Source: Tritrichomonas musculus
Taxonomy: Eukaryota; Parabasalia; Tritrichomonadida; Tritrichomonadidae
DNA length: 64,000 bases
Assembly (NCBI GenBank): GCA_039105265.1
Contig: JAPFFF010000005.1
Location: forward strand, 5,875,501-5,939,500
Reading direction: 5' to 3'
The position numbers and the translations under genes are program-made. Shown here piece by piece: positions 55,733 to 64,000 of this stretch (positions are counted from its first letter, which is position 1; each line of letters begins with the position of its first letter). The notes under the pieces are model-generated. The model saw nothing but the letters and a program-made list of their open reading frames with translations. It was not told the DNA's origin and made no database searches.

Positions 55733-58243
55733 TTGATGAAGAAATCAAAAAAAGAATACATAGATTTATCATTTCAATTTGAACATCCTCTAAACAATAT
55801 TCAATCCTCATTTATAAATAGTGATTTACAAGCCGAACAATTTTTATCCGATATTGAACGTCAAATTAAAAACAGAGATGACTGGTCAGTACGTTCGAGT
55901 GGAATTCAGCTTGCACTTTCATGTCTCAAAGGAGGCATAACCAAATATTTATCAATCGATTATTCATCTTTTGCAGCTGATCTTGCTTTATGTTTAACTG
56001 ATCTTCGTTCATCACTTGTTAAATCAGGTTCTCTTCTTGTTGCCGCTTCTTCGCAAATTTTGCAAGACAGATATATAACATCAATTAAAATTATTATACC
56101 TGCGCTATTTAAACAATTATCGCATGGAACTGCAGTAATATCAGAATCTAGTAGACTTGCATTGATAGAGATTACCAAAAACGTTCAAAATTCAAAAACT
56201 TATCAAACGATTATACCTAAACTTCAATCAAAAAGTTGCCAGCAAAGGCTTGCTATTGCTGATGTGCTTTTTGTTGTTCTTGATAGATGGCCAAACTCCA
56301 AAATATCGCCTTTTACAGAATCTATAAATTCTGCATTGGAAAATTTAATCGAAGATCCAACTCAAAATGTCAGAAAGGCAGCCAGAAAAGCTATGCTCCT
56401 TTTCAAATCCAAATGCGCAAAAGAAGATTCTTTCATGCAAAAATCATCAAAAGATTTTTCAAGTTCAGCTAAATCATCTAAAAAACGCTCAAATACCGGT
56501 AAAGATAAAAGGTCGTCAGCTTTTACATTATCTATGCGTAATTCTCTTACTAAAGTGTCAAAGATCCCAAAGACTCCAAAAATTGTAGAAACTAAATTGA
56601 AACCTAAGACAAAACAGAAAAAAATTCGTTCATGCTCTCCTGTAAAAGGAAGTTCTCATCAAGTATCATCACCAAATAAGAAACTTAATGAAACAAAAGA
56701 TCATGAACAAGATAAAGAAAAAGAACCAAATAAGAAAAGCCAGCCACAACAAAAAAATCAATCAAAAAACCAATCGCAAGCATTTCAGGCAAAAAGTGCT
56801 ATTCCAATGAAAAGTTCTAAGAATTTAGCTCAGCAAGAAAAAAGAACTCCTGTAAAACAACAAAAGTTGTATTTTGTTACGCCATACCCTCGAAATAATC
56901 AAAAAGTTCAATTCGTTGATACATCTGATAATGATGACCTTCATACTCCTAAAGAAGTGAAACAATTTTCATTTACTCTGCCTGCATTTCAACCAAAAGG
57001 TATATTAAAACCATCAAATTATCCAAACATTATTCGAAAAAGTGAGATAGAATATTATATGCCTCCAAAGTCAATGAATGATGCTGAATCATTTCGTGAA
57101 GCATTGATTGATACTATTGACACAGAGATGTATGAAAAATTTGATGGAATTGAAGGCCTTTTATGCCCTTCCATAATAACCGCTGTTAAATTCATTCCAG
57201 GAATTGATGAATGGGATTCTGTTATACCAATTTTGCTTAGTCAGTATCCAGATGATTTTAGATCTAATATTCATGAACTAATCGCTGCGTTTCGATGCGA
57301 TCCGTGGCTTATTTCATATTCGTGCGATGTATTTGGCTCACAACATGTTGCTGAAAAGTTCGCATTTTCTACATTAAATATGAGCGAGCAAAAGAATAAC
57401 AAGTATAAACTCAAGTTTTTTTGTTCTCTTTTTGAACAAAAAATTCCTATTCAAATCACGTTAGAGATGCAACTTTTTCTGAAAAAATTGATAGAGCAAA
57501 ATCAAGAATATGAAGATATTAATTATATTGAAGAAGCCATTGATCAAGATCAAGATGATCAAGATGACGATGTGAGCCAAGTAATTTCTGGTATCATTCA
57601 AAAAATCAAGTTGGGTTTTGATTGCTCAGATGACGGATCAAATTTAGATAATTTAATCACTCAATCTCCAGTGGTTTCTTCAACAGTTGAAAATATTTTA
57701 CAGGATGAGCTCCCAGATATTATTCAAGAAGGTAGTGATACCCAAAGATATTCGGCTTTTTCATTTATTCAGAACGTTCCATCACTTTCTTTTATTTTTT
57801 TAGTAGATTCAATGATTTATCTACTTTTAGTTTCGAATGCTGATGATAATCATGAAATTATTGATAAAACAAGAGCTTGTCTAATAATAATGATGAAAGA
57901 TCGTGATGTTTTTAACTATATTTTAGAATCTTTGTATTCTGATGAAGAAGAGGATGATGATGATAATCAGTATAGACAGCAAACTACTCTTTCTCTACTT
58001 TTAAATTATTTTCAAGAATGTGATGATCAAGTTATTGTTGACCTGCTACCTGATACATTTAACCAATTATCTCCTATTCTTGAATCCGACATCACTTCAT
58101 TGCGAAGAATAGTGGTACTTATATTCGTCGAATTTAAATGCAAAATACCTGATGCTTTCGAGTTTTATGCTGACAAAATTCCAACAAAACATCAGAAACT
58201 CATAGAGTTATATACATCAAGAAGGAAGGTTAGATCAACTTAG
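55733..58243 (+). CDS. CLASP-like TOG/HEAT-repeat microtubule protein
   Basis: 836 residues from ATG at 55733. The N-terminal ~40-225 region is a TOG-type HEAT array (WSVRSSGIQLALSCLKGGIT, ALCLTDLRSSLVKSGSLLVA, IIPALFKQLSHGTAVISESS, QNVRKAARKAMLLFKSK), matching the CLASP N-terminal family. Residues ~225-400 are a basic Ser/Pro/Lys linker (KVSKIPKTPKIVETKLKPKT) of the type that binds microtubules. The rest (~450-830) is a second helical HEAT-like array containing an Asp-rich loop (DQDQDDQDDD) near 605. CLASPs stabilise growing microtubule ends at kinetochores, cortex or mitotic spindle. Here axostyle, pelta or flagellar microtubules are plausible sites. A short TCAATTG precedes the start. The assignment to CLASP rather than another TOG protein rests on the first array. 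Confidence 0.78.
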   Translation: MMKKSKKEYIDLSFQFEHPLNNIQSSFINSDLQAEQFLSDIERQIKNRDDWSVRSSGIQLALSCLKGGITKYLSIDYSSFAADLALCLTDLRSSLVKSGSLLVAASSQILQDRYITSIKIIIPALFKQLSHGTAVISESSRLALIEITKNVQNSKTYQTIIPKLQSKSCQQRLAIADVLFVVLDRWPNSKISPFTESINSALENLIEDPTQNVRKAARKAMLLFKSKCAKEDSFMQKSSKDFSSSAKSSKKRSNTGKDKRSSAFTLSMRNSLTKVSKIPKTPKIVETKLKPKTKQKKIRSCSPVKGSSHQVSSPNKKLNETKDHEQDKEKEPNKKSQPQQKNQSKNQSQAFQAKSAIPMKSSKNLAQQEKRTPVKQQKLYFVTPYPRNNQKVQFVDTSDNDDLHTPKEVKQFSFTLPAFQPKGILKPSNYPNIIRKSEIEYYMPPKSMNDAESFREALIDTIDTEMYEKFDGIEGLLCPSIITAVKFIPGIDEWDSVIPILLSQYPDDFRSNIHELIAAFRCDPWLISYSCDVFGSQHVAEKFAFSTLNMSEQKNNKYKLKFFCSLFEQKIPIQITLEMQLFLKKLIEQNQEYEDINYIEEAIDQDQDDQDDDVSQVISGIIQKIKLGFDCSDDGSNLDNLITQSPVVSSTVENILQDELPDIIQEGSDTQRYSAFSFIQNVPSLSFIFLVDSMIYLLLVSNADDNHEIIDKTRACLIIMMKDRDVFNYILESLYSDEEEDDDDNQYRQQTTLSLLLNYFQECDDQVIVDLLPDTFNQLSPILESDITSLRRIVVLIFVEFKCKIPDAFEFYADKIPTKHQKLIELYTSRRKVRST

Positions 58244-58635
58244 GTTTTATTTTTTTTTTGTATATTATTGTTCTTTATAATGCGTATATGTTTATCATAA
58301 AATAATATTAATAATTCAATTTTATGCATTGATTTTATAACAATAGGTTTTATTTTCAATAATTTTTTTTATTTTTAGATTGATTATTAATTATGATTTT
58401 ATTCTTTGCAATTTTAAGCTTAGATAAAGAGTGTAATCGTATTATTTCATGAAATAAAGAGGCTTTCAGGTGGTTATTTTAATTCAAATAAAATTAATTT
58501 AATCAAATAAACATTTAATAAAAAAAGAGAAAATTTATAAGATATATATACATAGCTAAAAAAAAAAAAATAATAAATAAAACTAATAAAATAAAAATTC
58601 TTACAATTTTATCCGTATTTTGTAATAATGATGAA
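58244..58635. other. Convergent intergenic spacer
   Basis: About 390 bp of AT-rich DNA between the CLASP-like and ATG4 genes. A and T runs lie at both edges. No feature is recognisable. Confidence 0.5.
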
Positions 58636-59568
58636 TTAAACATCATGCTCGATAAGTTCCCAAGTATTTTCTGTGTTTTCGAGAAGTTTTGGTTCATATT
58701 GATGGTCAATAAATACGATTGGATAAGTGCCAGGTAATGTTGACAAAATGTAAAATGTCTCTTCCATCTGTTCTTTTGTATCCCATGCAAAGCAAAGCAT
58801 TAAAGAAGGAGAAATATCTTTCAAAGAAATTGATTTCAACTCCGGTTCATAGTAACTTTTGTAATCGTCAACCTGTGAAACAAAACTCTTTGTTTCATGT
58901 GGATCAAAATAGTAAAATTTTTCAAAATCAAATCCAACAAAGTAATAAGCACGTCTTTTGTAACCGCTAATGAATCCGAGTCCTGTGTCAAAACCTGTGG
59001 CTAATTGAATGAGTGGCGCAAACTCTTGATCAAATGTGTTTATTCCGCATTTCATGGGTATTAAGCATAAAACAGTTTTACCGCTTTCAAATAATGGCTC
59101 TATATGATCTTTTACAATTGTAGAATTTTCACTAACATATACTGGGTAATCTGGCGTCAATAAATTTTTTATTACTACAGCTAACTTGGAAACACTGACA
59201 TATTGACCTTCATGTCCTCCTAACTTGGTAATTTCTCGGCAAAAATTGTGGATTGAAAACCTAACATCGGGTACATCGTTAAAATCTTGTAAAATTTGAG
59301 CATTTACTTCAGTTTCAGAAATGAGAGAATTTTTTTCATCTTTTGTCTTATTTTGATTATGATAAAATTTTAGCATATACTGAAAAAGCATACTTTGACC
59401 ACAGCGAATGCAGCATCCCCAATAAGTATCAGATCTTAAAGGAAAAAAATGAGATTCGTTTGTTAAACGAGTAAATCCTTGACGATACGTAAAACGAGGA
59501 ATGTTTTTTATGTTTTCTGATAATTCTGTTTTAGAAAAATGATGCCCTAAGATCGAAATCTTTGACAT
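58636..59568 (-). CDS. ATG4: ATG4-type autophagy cysteine protease (peptidase C54)
   Basis: 310 residues from ATG at 59566-59568, slightly shorter than typical ATG4 (about 350-400). The catalytic Cys is C52 in SDTYWGCCIRCGQSMLFQYM, which matches the family text (S/D)xxWGCxxRxxQ. The catalytic Asp and His are D222 and H224 in KFYYFDPHETK. FTYRQGF upstream and LGFISGYKRRAYYFVGFD before the Asp-His pair are also conserved. The enzyme trims ATG8 to expose its C-terminal Gly and later releases it from lipid, so it acts in autophagosome turnover. The C-terminal region after ~270 is short, with no obvious LIR motif. The gene runs convergent with the CLASP-like gene. Confidence 0.92.
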   Translation of the reverse strand: MSKISILGHHFSKTELSENIKNIPRFTYRQGFTRLTNESHFFPLRSDTYWGCCIRCGQSMLFQYMLKFYHNQNKTKDEKNSLISETEVNAQILQDFNDVPDVRFSIHNFCREITKLGGHEGQYVSVSKLAVVIKNLLTPDYPVYVSENSTIVKDHIEPLFESGKTVLCLIPMKCGINTFDQEFAPLIQLATGFDTGLGFISGYKRRAYYFVGFDFEKFYYFDPHETKSFVSQVDDYKSYYEPELKSISLKDISPSLMLCFAWDTKEQMEETFYILSTLPGTYPIVFIDHQYEPKLLENTENTWELIEHDV

Positions 59569-59785
59569 AAATATTAAAATTTTATATAATAAAAGAATTG
59601 AATTGTTTACAACACTTGGAAATTCACGAATTGAATTGAAAAAGTTAAAAATTTATAACTTTTGCTGGCTTATACGAATCTTATATTAAAAGAAAATTAG
59701 CTAATAGGATCATTTTTTGTAATCAAAAAAAAAAAATTGAAATAAAAAGTTTTTTTAATGATAAAGAATAATATAATTAATAAAA

Positions 59786-60841
59786 TTACTCAACATCAAG
59801 ATCAAGGTGCTTGCCAGTTGGGCGGAAAATTGCTTGAGGTGGGCATTTCATTAAATCAACTAAATGAATTGTTGCAGTAAGAGGAAATTGTTTGATAGCA
59901 CCTCTCTTTTTCAAAACCTTGTAAACTTCAGCAGCAGCTAAAACACCTTGCAATTTTTGACCATTAAGTAAGTCAGCTTCGCATTCTGCAAATGTTTTTC
60001 CTGTTTTAACGAAGTATTCAGCGCATTTCCTATTACGGCCACCATATGATGATGCAACTATATCGCCAAAACCGCAAGACTCCATCATTGTCTCGATTTT
60101 AACACCACGATTAGGGAAATACCAATTAGCAAACTCATAACATTCAACAAAGCCACGTCGAAGGATTGCTGCCTTTGTTGATTGACCATATCCCATACCG
60201 TCAACAAGACCACCAGCAGTTGCTACAATGTTCTTTAAAGTACCACAAAGCTGTTGGCAAACAAGGTCATCGATGATTCTAACTTGGAAATGATCGCAGT
60301 TGAAAACACGATACCAATCCTTTGCGACGTTTTCATCACTTGGAAAGGCAACGGTTGTTTCACAATAGTCGCGATTAGCAATATCGTTTGCAATGTTAGC
60401 ACCCATTAATCCTCCGCATTTAATGTTAAGAACTCTTTCAATTGTATCTGTAACAAGTTCAATTTCGCCATCATGAAAAGAAACACCCTTAATTAAAGAT
60501 ATACCAACGGCACCTTCACGAATATAGCCAACCATATCTTTTAATGTAGAATCTAAAAATTGGTGAGGGAAAACAAATACAAGATAATTGCATGTTTTGA
60601 TAACATCATGAATGTCTGGATATGCAACAATAGTATCAGGTAATGGGTAACCTGGAAGGTATTTAACGTTTTCATGTGCGGTATTAATAATTTTGACAAG
60701 GGATTCGCCGTGAACTTTTTCGTCAAAAACCCACATTTTCACTGTATTATCAAAATCGTCAAGTCGCTGAACATTCTCTGCAATCAATCGAGCAGCTGTT
60801 GTGCCCCAGTTTCCGGATCCAATAACTCCAACTCGTTTCAT
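59786..60841 (-). CDS. NAD-dependent glycerol-3-phosphate dehydrogenase, copy 2
   Basis: 351 residues from ATG at 60839-60841. Same fold and motifs as copy 1: GSGNWGTTAARLIAENVQRL, FVFPHQFLD, SLIKGVSF, GANIANDIANRDYCETTVAF, the catalytic-lysine segment LCGTLKNIVATAGGLVDGMG and GGRNRKCAEYFVKTG. The C-terminus KHLDLDVE is identical in both copies. Differences are scattered and conservative, about one residue in five. The two genes lie 27 kb apart in opposite orientation, and their neighbours are unrelated. They are therefore a dispersed duplication whose copies both look active. An initiator-like TCACA precedes the start at about 60858-60862. Confidence 0.96.
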   Translation of the reverse strand: MKRVGVIGSGNWGTTAARLIAENVQRLDDFDNTVKMWVFDEKVHGESLVKIINTAHENVKYLPGYPLPDTIVAYPDIHDVIKTCNYLVFVFPHQFLDSTLKDMVGYIREGAVGISLIKGVSFHDGEIELVTDTIERVLNIKCGGLMGANIANDIANRDYCETTVAFPSDENVAKDWYRVFNCDHFQVRIIDDLVCQQLCGTLKNIVATAGGLVDGMGYGQSTKAAILRRGFVECYEFANWYFPNRGVKIETMMESCGFGDIVASSYGGRNRKCAEYFVKTGKTFAECEADLLNGQKLQGVLAAAEVYKVLKKRGAIKQFPLTATIHLVDLMKCPPQAIFRPTGKHLDLDVE

Positions 60842-62314
60842 TTAAAATTATAAAAAATGTGAAATGCTTTTTTTTTTGAAATAAGATAAACCATTCTTCG
60901 ATATTTTATCGTCTATCCACTTTTTTCAATTCAATTTAGTTTTTAATATAAAACTCATAATATCTGAATTTCATTTCGAAATAAGCATTTAATTCATAAT
61001 TATGTAATGTTTTTATGATTTATATTATTTTGTGTAATTTCAATCGATTCTCACAATTTTTTCAATATTTTATTTTATGAAATATCGTTGGTCAAAAGAA
61101 TTTAAATCGAAAAAAGAATGATTATTTTTAAGTTTTCGCTTTGAATTTTAATTAAACGATAAGCATAGCAAAGAATATTAATTTACTAAATTCCTAATTA
61201 CCAATTAATGAATGAAACAAGATAATTATTATTAAATATATTAAAATATTCCTTAAATTGAACGTCGTGCAAGTATTTTCATGATTTTTGGTCAATTTGA
61301 TTTTTATTCATTTGTATATTCTTACAAAATAATAAATTTTAGAAAAACTCATCTTTTATTTCTTTGTCTTAGAATATAATTTTTTTATATTTCTTTTTTC
61401 TCTCTGTGTCTTATATCGTATACATAAATGGTATAAAAAAAAAAAAAAAAAAAACGTACAAACAAAAATATAAGAGTATTAAGATATAGACCTTGTAAGG
61501 GGTACCCGATTTACCCATTTTCAATCGGGTCAAAAATTTTAGGTATATTTTGACCAGGGATGTGTGTGGAAACTCAAGATTGTCTTGAATAATTAGAATG
61601 ATATTCTAATATAATACTTAACAGATATTGTAAAATAGTTCTATAAAATAATATTTTATTCTGTCTTGTAGATATGAAGAAAAATCAAAATCAAAAAATG
61701 GTTTAAAAGTATGAGAAATTTAACTATAGAAAAAATTGAAATAATATTTAAATAAAATATTATTTTTAAAATATCTCCATTTTTGTGATATGGCAAATCA
61801 AAACAAAGCAAAAAAAAATTAATTAAAAAATAATATACATTATTCTTTATTATAAATAATATTATAAATAAAATTTTAAATTGAATGTATTATTTAACTA
61901 AGCAATGCAAATTTTCTCATTAATAATCTATAAGCCTTATATAGGGTGTCAGATAAGTTTCCAGACTCAATACAAAAGAAGCAATATTTCATGGTAAAGA
62001 GAATATTTAACATATTTTTTAGTAATTGCCAAGAGAATATTTAACAATGCTTGTAAAAAAAAATCAAATAGAAGAAGGCTTGATTTATATCAACAATAAT
62101 ATTTTTCTGACAGATTTTTACCATTGAAGATAAATGATATTTCAAAATTTTTAACTCATTGTAAAATTTAAAAAAAGTAATAAATATAAATAGAATGATT
62201 AGCAACAAAATGTTAAAAATCTGCCAGAAACCCGATATATAAATATTCAAATAAATATATATTCTCAGAATAAATTATAAATATATCTGAAAAAAATAGT
62301 CAATTGTTTAATTA
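60842..62314. other. Long intergenic region
   Basis: About 1.5 kb. An 18-A run lies at about 61436-61454. GTACCCGATT and CAATCGGGT (about 61502-61530) form a small stem in a GC-richer patch. At about 61939-61962 TAGGGTGTCAGATAAGTTTCC has the look of a DNA-transposon terminus, but no partner repeat is visible in the window. No supportable gene. Confidence 0.45.
60858..60862 (-). promoter_or_regulatory. Initiator-like TCACA before GPDH copy 2
   Basis: On the minus strand TCACA fits TCA(+1)Y(T/A). Its A is about 18-19 nt before the ATG. Both GPDH copies have such a motif at a short distance. Confidence 0.4.
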
Positions 62315-64000
62315 TTAATGAGTTTCAAGATTAATAAGACGATTAATTATAGCTCTTCCAGTATTATCTCCTGATAAATTTGGAACGGTTGTTGGTGAAT
62401 TTTCATCTAGAAATGTTGCTAAAGCCCAAGCATTTGAACTCTTAAAATCATCAGAATCATATTCATGGTTTGCAATTCCAATTAATTCATGCGGAATTTG
62501 TTTAAGATCTATTTCGATAGGTATATCTTTATCCCATCCATCAGATGGCGTGCTGCCGGCAATTTTACATCTTCCCCGGACGTGTGTTTTTTTCTTTCCC
62601 AAATCTTCCATGAATTCATCTCGAAGTAATGATTTAGCAATAACTCTTTCAGCAGTTTCACTCGTATCATTGCCTCGAGAACATTGTCTTATTAAACCAA
62701 AAACTAGTTCTAATGGATGCGATCCTAGTCGTGCTGTTGATATGTTTCCATTGAAATATTTGAAAACAAAACCATAGCATAGTAAATTATTAATAATTCT
62801 CTTGTATGTGTTTGAATTTACAAAGCATACACTTTTTTTCTTGTTTTTCTTCCCTTTCCTTGATCTTTGTCTTGATATGCTATTATCATTAATTTCTTTC
62901 ATAGAATAATATGCTACCTTACATAATTTTCGTCTTGCATCAATAGACAATGTTTTTGATTGAATTATTTCTAACATAAGAACCAAAACAAACTCAAATA
63001 CAAAAAATCCATGATGCTCATTCTCGCCTGCAATCACAGTGTTTTTTGTGTTAATAAGCATTAGAGCTAAACTATCTCTCATTCTTGCAATTGATGTGTC
63101 AAGTTCAATCTTAGCGTTATTGTAAGGCGAAAGTTCTAAAATTATTCTTTCGGTATCTTTATTTATAGCTTTACTAAGATATGTCATTTTTATATCATTT
63201 GATAAGTATCGTCTTTTTAAAGCTTTGAGCAAATGCATGAGGTCTGACGTGGGCAATGACAAATCGTAATCTTTTAATTTGTCTACTAATATCTCAAATT
63301 CATCATCCTCATCATCTGATTCTTTGCCTTCATCTTGTTCGAATCCTGTATTCTCATCTTGTTCGAATACTGTATTCTCATCTTGTTCGAATACTGTATT
63401 CTCATCTTGTTCGAATACTGTATTCTCATCTTGTTCGAATACTGTATTCTCATCTTGTTCGAATACTGTATTCTCATCTTGTTCGAATACTGTATTCTCA
63501 TCTTGTTCGAATACTGTATTCTCATCTTGTTCGAATCCTGCATTTTCATTTTGGTTAAGTTTCATATTATTCAAAAACTTTTGCAAATTATTATGTATCA
63601 CATTTGTTTTTGTATCGGCATCAGTTGAGTGAATAATAATATCAAAATTTGATTCTTTAGCTATTCTAGTTATTTTATTCATTATTTCTAAGATTTCATC
63701 ATTAAAACGGGAATTGGAATTAATAGCAATATGGATAATTTTTGAATCATAATCGACATTAAAAGGTTGTAAATGAAAACCAAAGAATCCGCTCTTTCCC
63801 GTTTCTTGTGGATTCATAGTAGCCGCATCAACTGCAAGAGTGCATGGAATGATTTCGTCGTCATTAGCAGTATAGTACATATGTAATTTTTTCAGTAACA
63901 AATGCAATTGATCAATATTTAATAAATTCGATTTGGTTTCATTCAACTGAACTTTAAACTCACTGTTCAAAGTTTTTGAACTTGGTAAAGGAATGAAATC
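62315..64000 (-). CDS. P-element-like transposase relative (5' end outside window)
   Basis: The frame is open to the window edge (DFIPLPSSKTLNSEF at the start of the visible part), so the N-terminus is missing; 562 codons are visible. The pattern DFIPLPSSKTL, a catalytic-type segment IPCTLAVDAATMNP, then FDIIIHSTDADTKT, and the late SHPLELVFGLIRQCSRGND resemble P-element/THAP9-type transposases, where LELxFGxIR is characteristic. The Asp residues of AVDAA and STDAD are candidate catalytic acids. This is a family-level inference. Residues ~140-230 of the visible part contain nine in-frame ENTVFEQD-type octapeptides, followed by an acidic run. The frame is intact over the visible part, so it may be a young or domesticated copy. 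A BED or THAP finger, if present, would lie outside the window. Confidence 0.6.
   Translation of the reverse strand, partial: DFIPLPSSKTLNSEFKVQLNETKSNLLNIDQLHLLLKKLHMYYTANDDEIIPCTLAVDAATMNPQETGKSGFFGFHLQPFNVDYDSKIIHIAINSNSRFNDEILEIMNKITRIAKESNFDIIIHSTDADTKTNVIHNNLQKFLNNMKLNQNENAGFEQDENTVFEQDENTVFEQDENTVFEQDENTVFEQDENTVFEQDENTVFEQDENTVFEQDENTGFEQDEGKESDDEDDEFEILVDKLKDYDLSLPTSDLMHLLKALKRRYLSNDIKMTYLSKAINKDTERIILELSPYNNAKIELDTSIARMRDSLALMLINTKNTVIAGENEHHGFFVFEFVLVLMLEIIQSKTLSIDARRKLCKVAYYSMKEINDNSISRQRSRKGKKNKKKSVCFVNSNTYKRIINNLLCYGFVFKYFNGNISTARLGSHPLELVFGLIRQCSRGNDTSETAERVIAKSLLRDEFMEDLGKKKTHVRGRCKIAGSTPSDGWDKDIPIEIDLKQIPHELIGIANHEYDSDDFKSSNAWALATFLDENSPTTVPNLSGDNTGRAIINRLINLETH
63331..63550 (-). 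repeat. 24-bp tandem repeat array within the transposase-like gene
   Basis: Nine in-frame copies of a 24-bp unit. Seven are identical (plus strand CTTGTTCGAATACTGTATTC plus TCAT). The two edge copies carry ATCC in place of ATAC, and the last also drifts to TGCATTTTCAT. They encode FEQDENTV octapeptides. The perfect central copies and variant edges are the pattern of recent slippage or unequal exchange. Confidence 0.95.

Noticed and set aside
62041-62250. 69-codon hydrophobic minus-strand frame
   Set aside because: Very AT-rich DNA yields hydrophobic frames by chance. No support beyond openness.
63331-63550. CRISPR-like array
   Set aside because: Units are contiguous with no spacers and lie in frame within a coding region of a eukaryote.
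63256-63632. Plus-strand frames of VFSSCSNT or LVRILYSH repeats
   Set aside because: Antisense readings of the 24-bp array in the transposase-like gene.

Overview
The window is eukaryotic, very AT-rich and gene-dense, with long uninterrupted reading frames and no intron I can confirm. Several features point to a trichomonad parabasalid, most likely a Tritrichomonas species. These are BspA-type leucine-rich repeat proteins (many 23-residue units with the IPSSVTSIG / FxGCSSL signature), DUF3447-type ankyrin proteins, a multi-spanning PAS adenylyl cyclase, TKL, NEK and CK1 kinases, a parabasalid-style cytosolic malate dehydrogenase fold, and TCAYW initiator-like motifs close to start codons. The genus is an inference; nothing here proves the species.

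Layout. 0-2.3 kb: the 3' end of a HECT ubiquitin ligase, then a broken BspA gene and a BspA fragment. 2.4-5.1 kb: a gene-free block with one terminal-inverted-repeat element nested inside another. 5.2-8.4 kb: a Rho-like pseudo-GTPase, an unknown helical protein and a small membrane protein. 8.8-13.6 kb: a phosphatidylinositol 4-kinase of the PI4KA/STT4 type. 14.4-16.4 kb: a decayed kinase/BspA gene. 17.1-22.5 kb: an adenylyl cyclase. 23.2-24.2 kb: a malate dehydrogenase-like protein without the catalytic histidine. 24.7-26.3 kb: a gene-free stretch bounded by imperfect inverted repeats. 26.9-31.4 kb: a UBR-box ubiquitin ligase. 32.4-33.4 kb: glycerol-3-phosphate dehydrogenase copy 1.

33.9-43.3 kb carries three protein kinases on the minus strand: a NEK with a C-terminal CaaX-like end, a CK1 with DFN in place of DFG, and a TKL-like kinase fused to a BspA repeat domain. 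44.4-49.8 kb is a BspA/ankyrin cluster with two minus-strand genes that look like halves of the plus-strand ankyrin-BspA fusion beside them. 50.1-50.7 kb: a four-repeat WH2/beta-thymosin actin-binding protein. 51.5-55.3 kb: a SAC9-like phosphoinositide phosphatase. 55.5 kb: tRNA-Leu(CAA). 55.7-58.2 kb: a CLASP-like TOG protein. 58.6-59.6 kb: an ATG4 protease. 59.8-60.8 kb: glycerol-3-phosphate dehydrogenase copy 2. 62.3-64.0 kb: a P-element-like transposase relative with an in-frame 24-bp tandem repeat, cut by the window edge.

There is no operon logic; genes are independent units on both strands. Shared themes are phosphoinositide turnover (PI4K and a Sac phosphatase), cytoskeleton (WH2 protein, CLASP, NEK), protein turnover (HECT, UBR, ATG4), cAMP signalling, and rapidly reshuffling surface-type or adaptor repeat proteins. 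The most notable items are the pseudo-enzymes (Rho-like, MDH-like), the CaaX-tailed NEK, the split ankyrin/BspA pair and the nested inverted-repeat elements.
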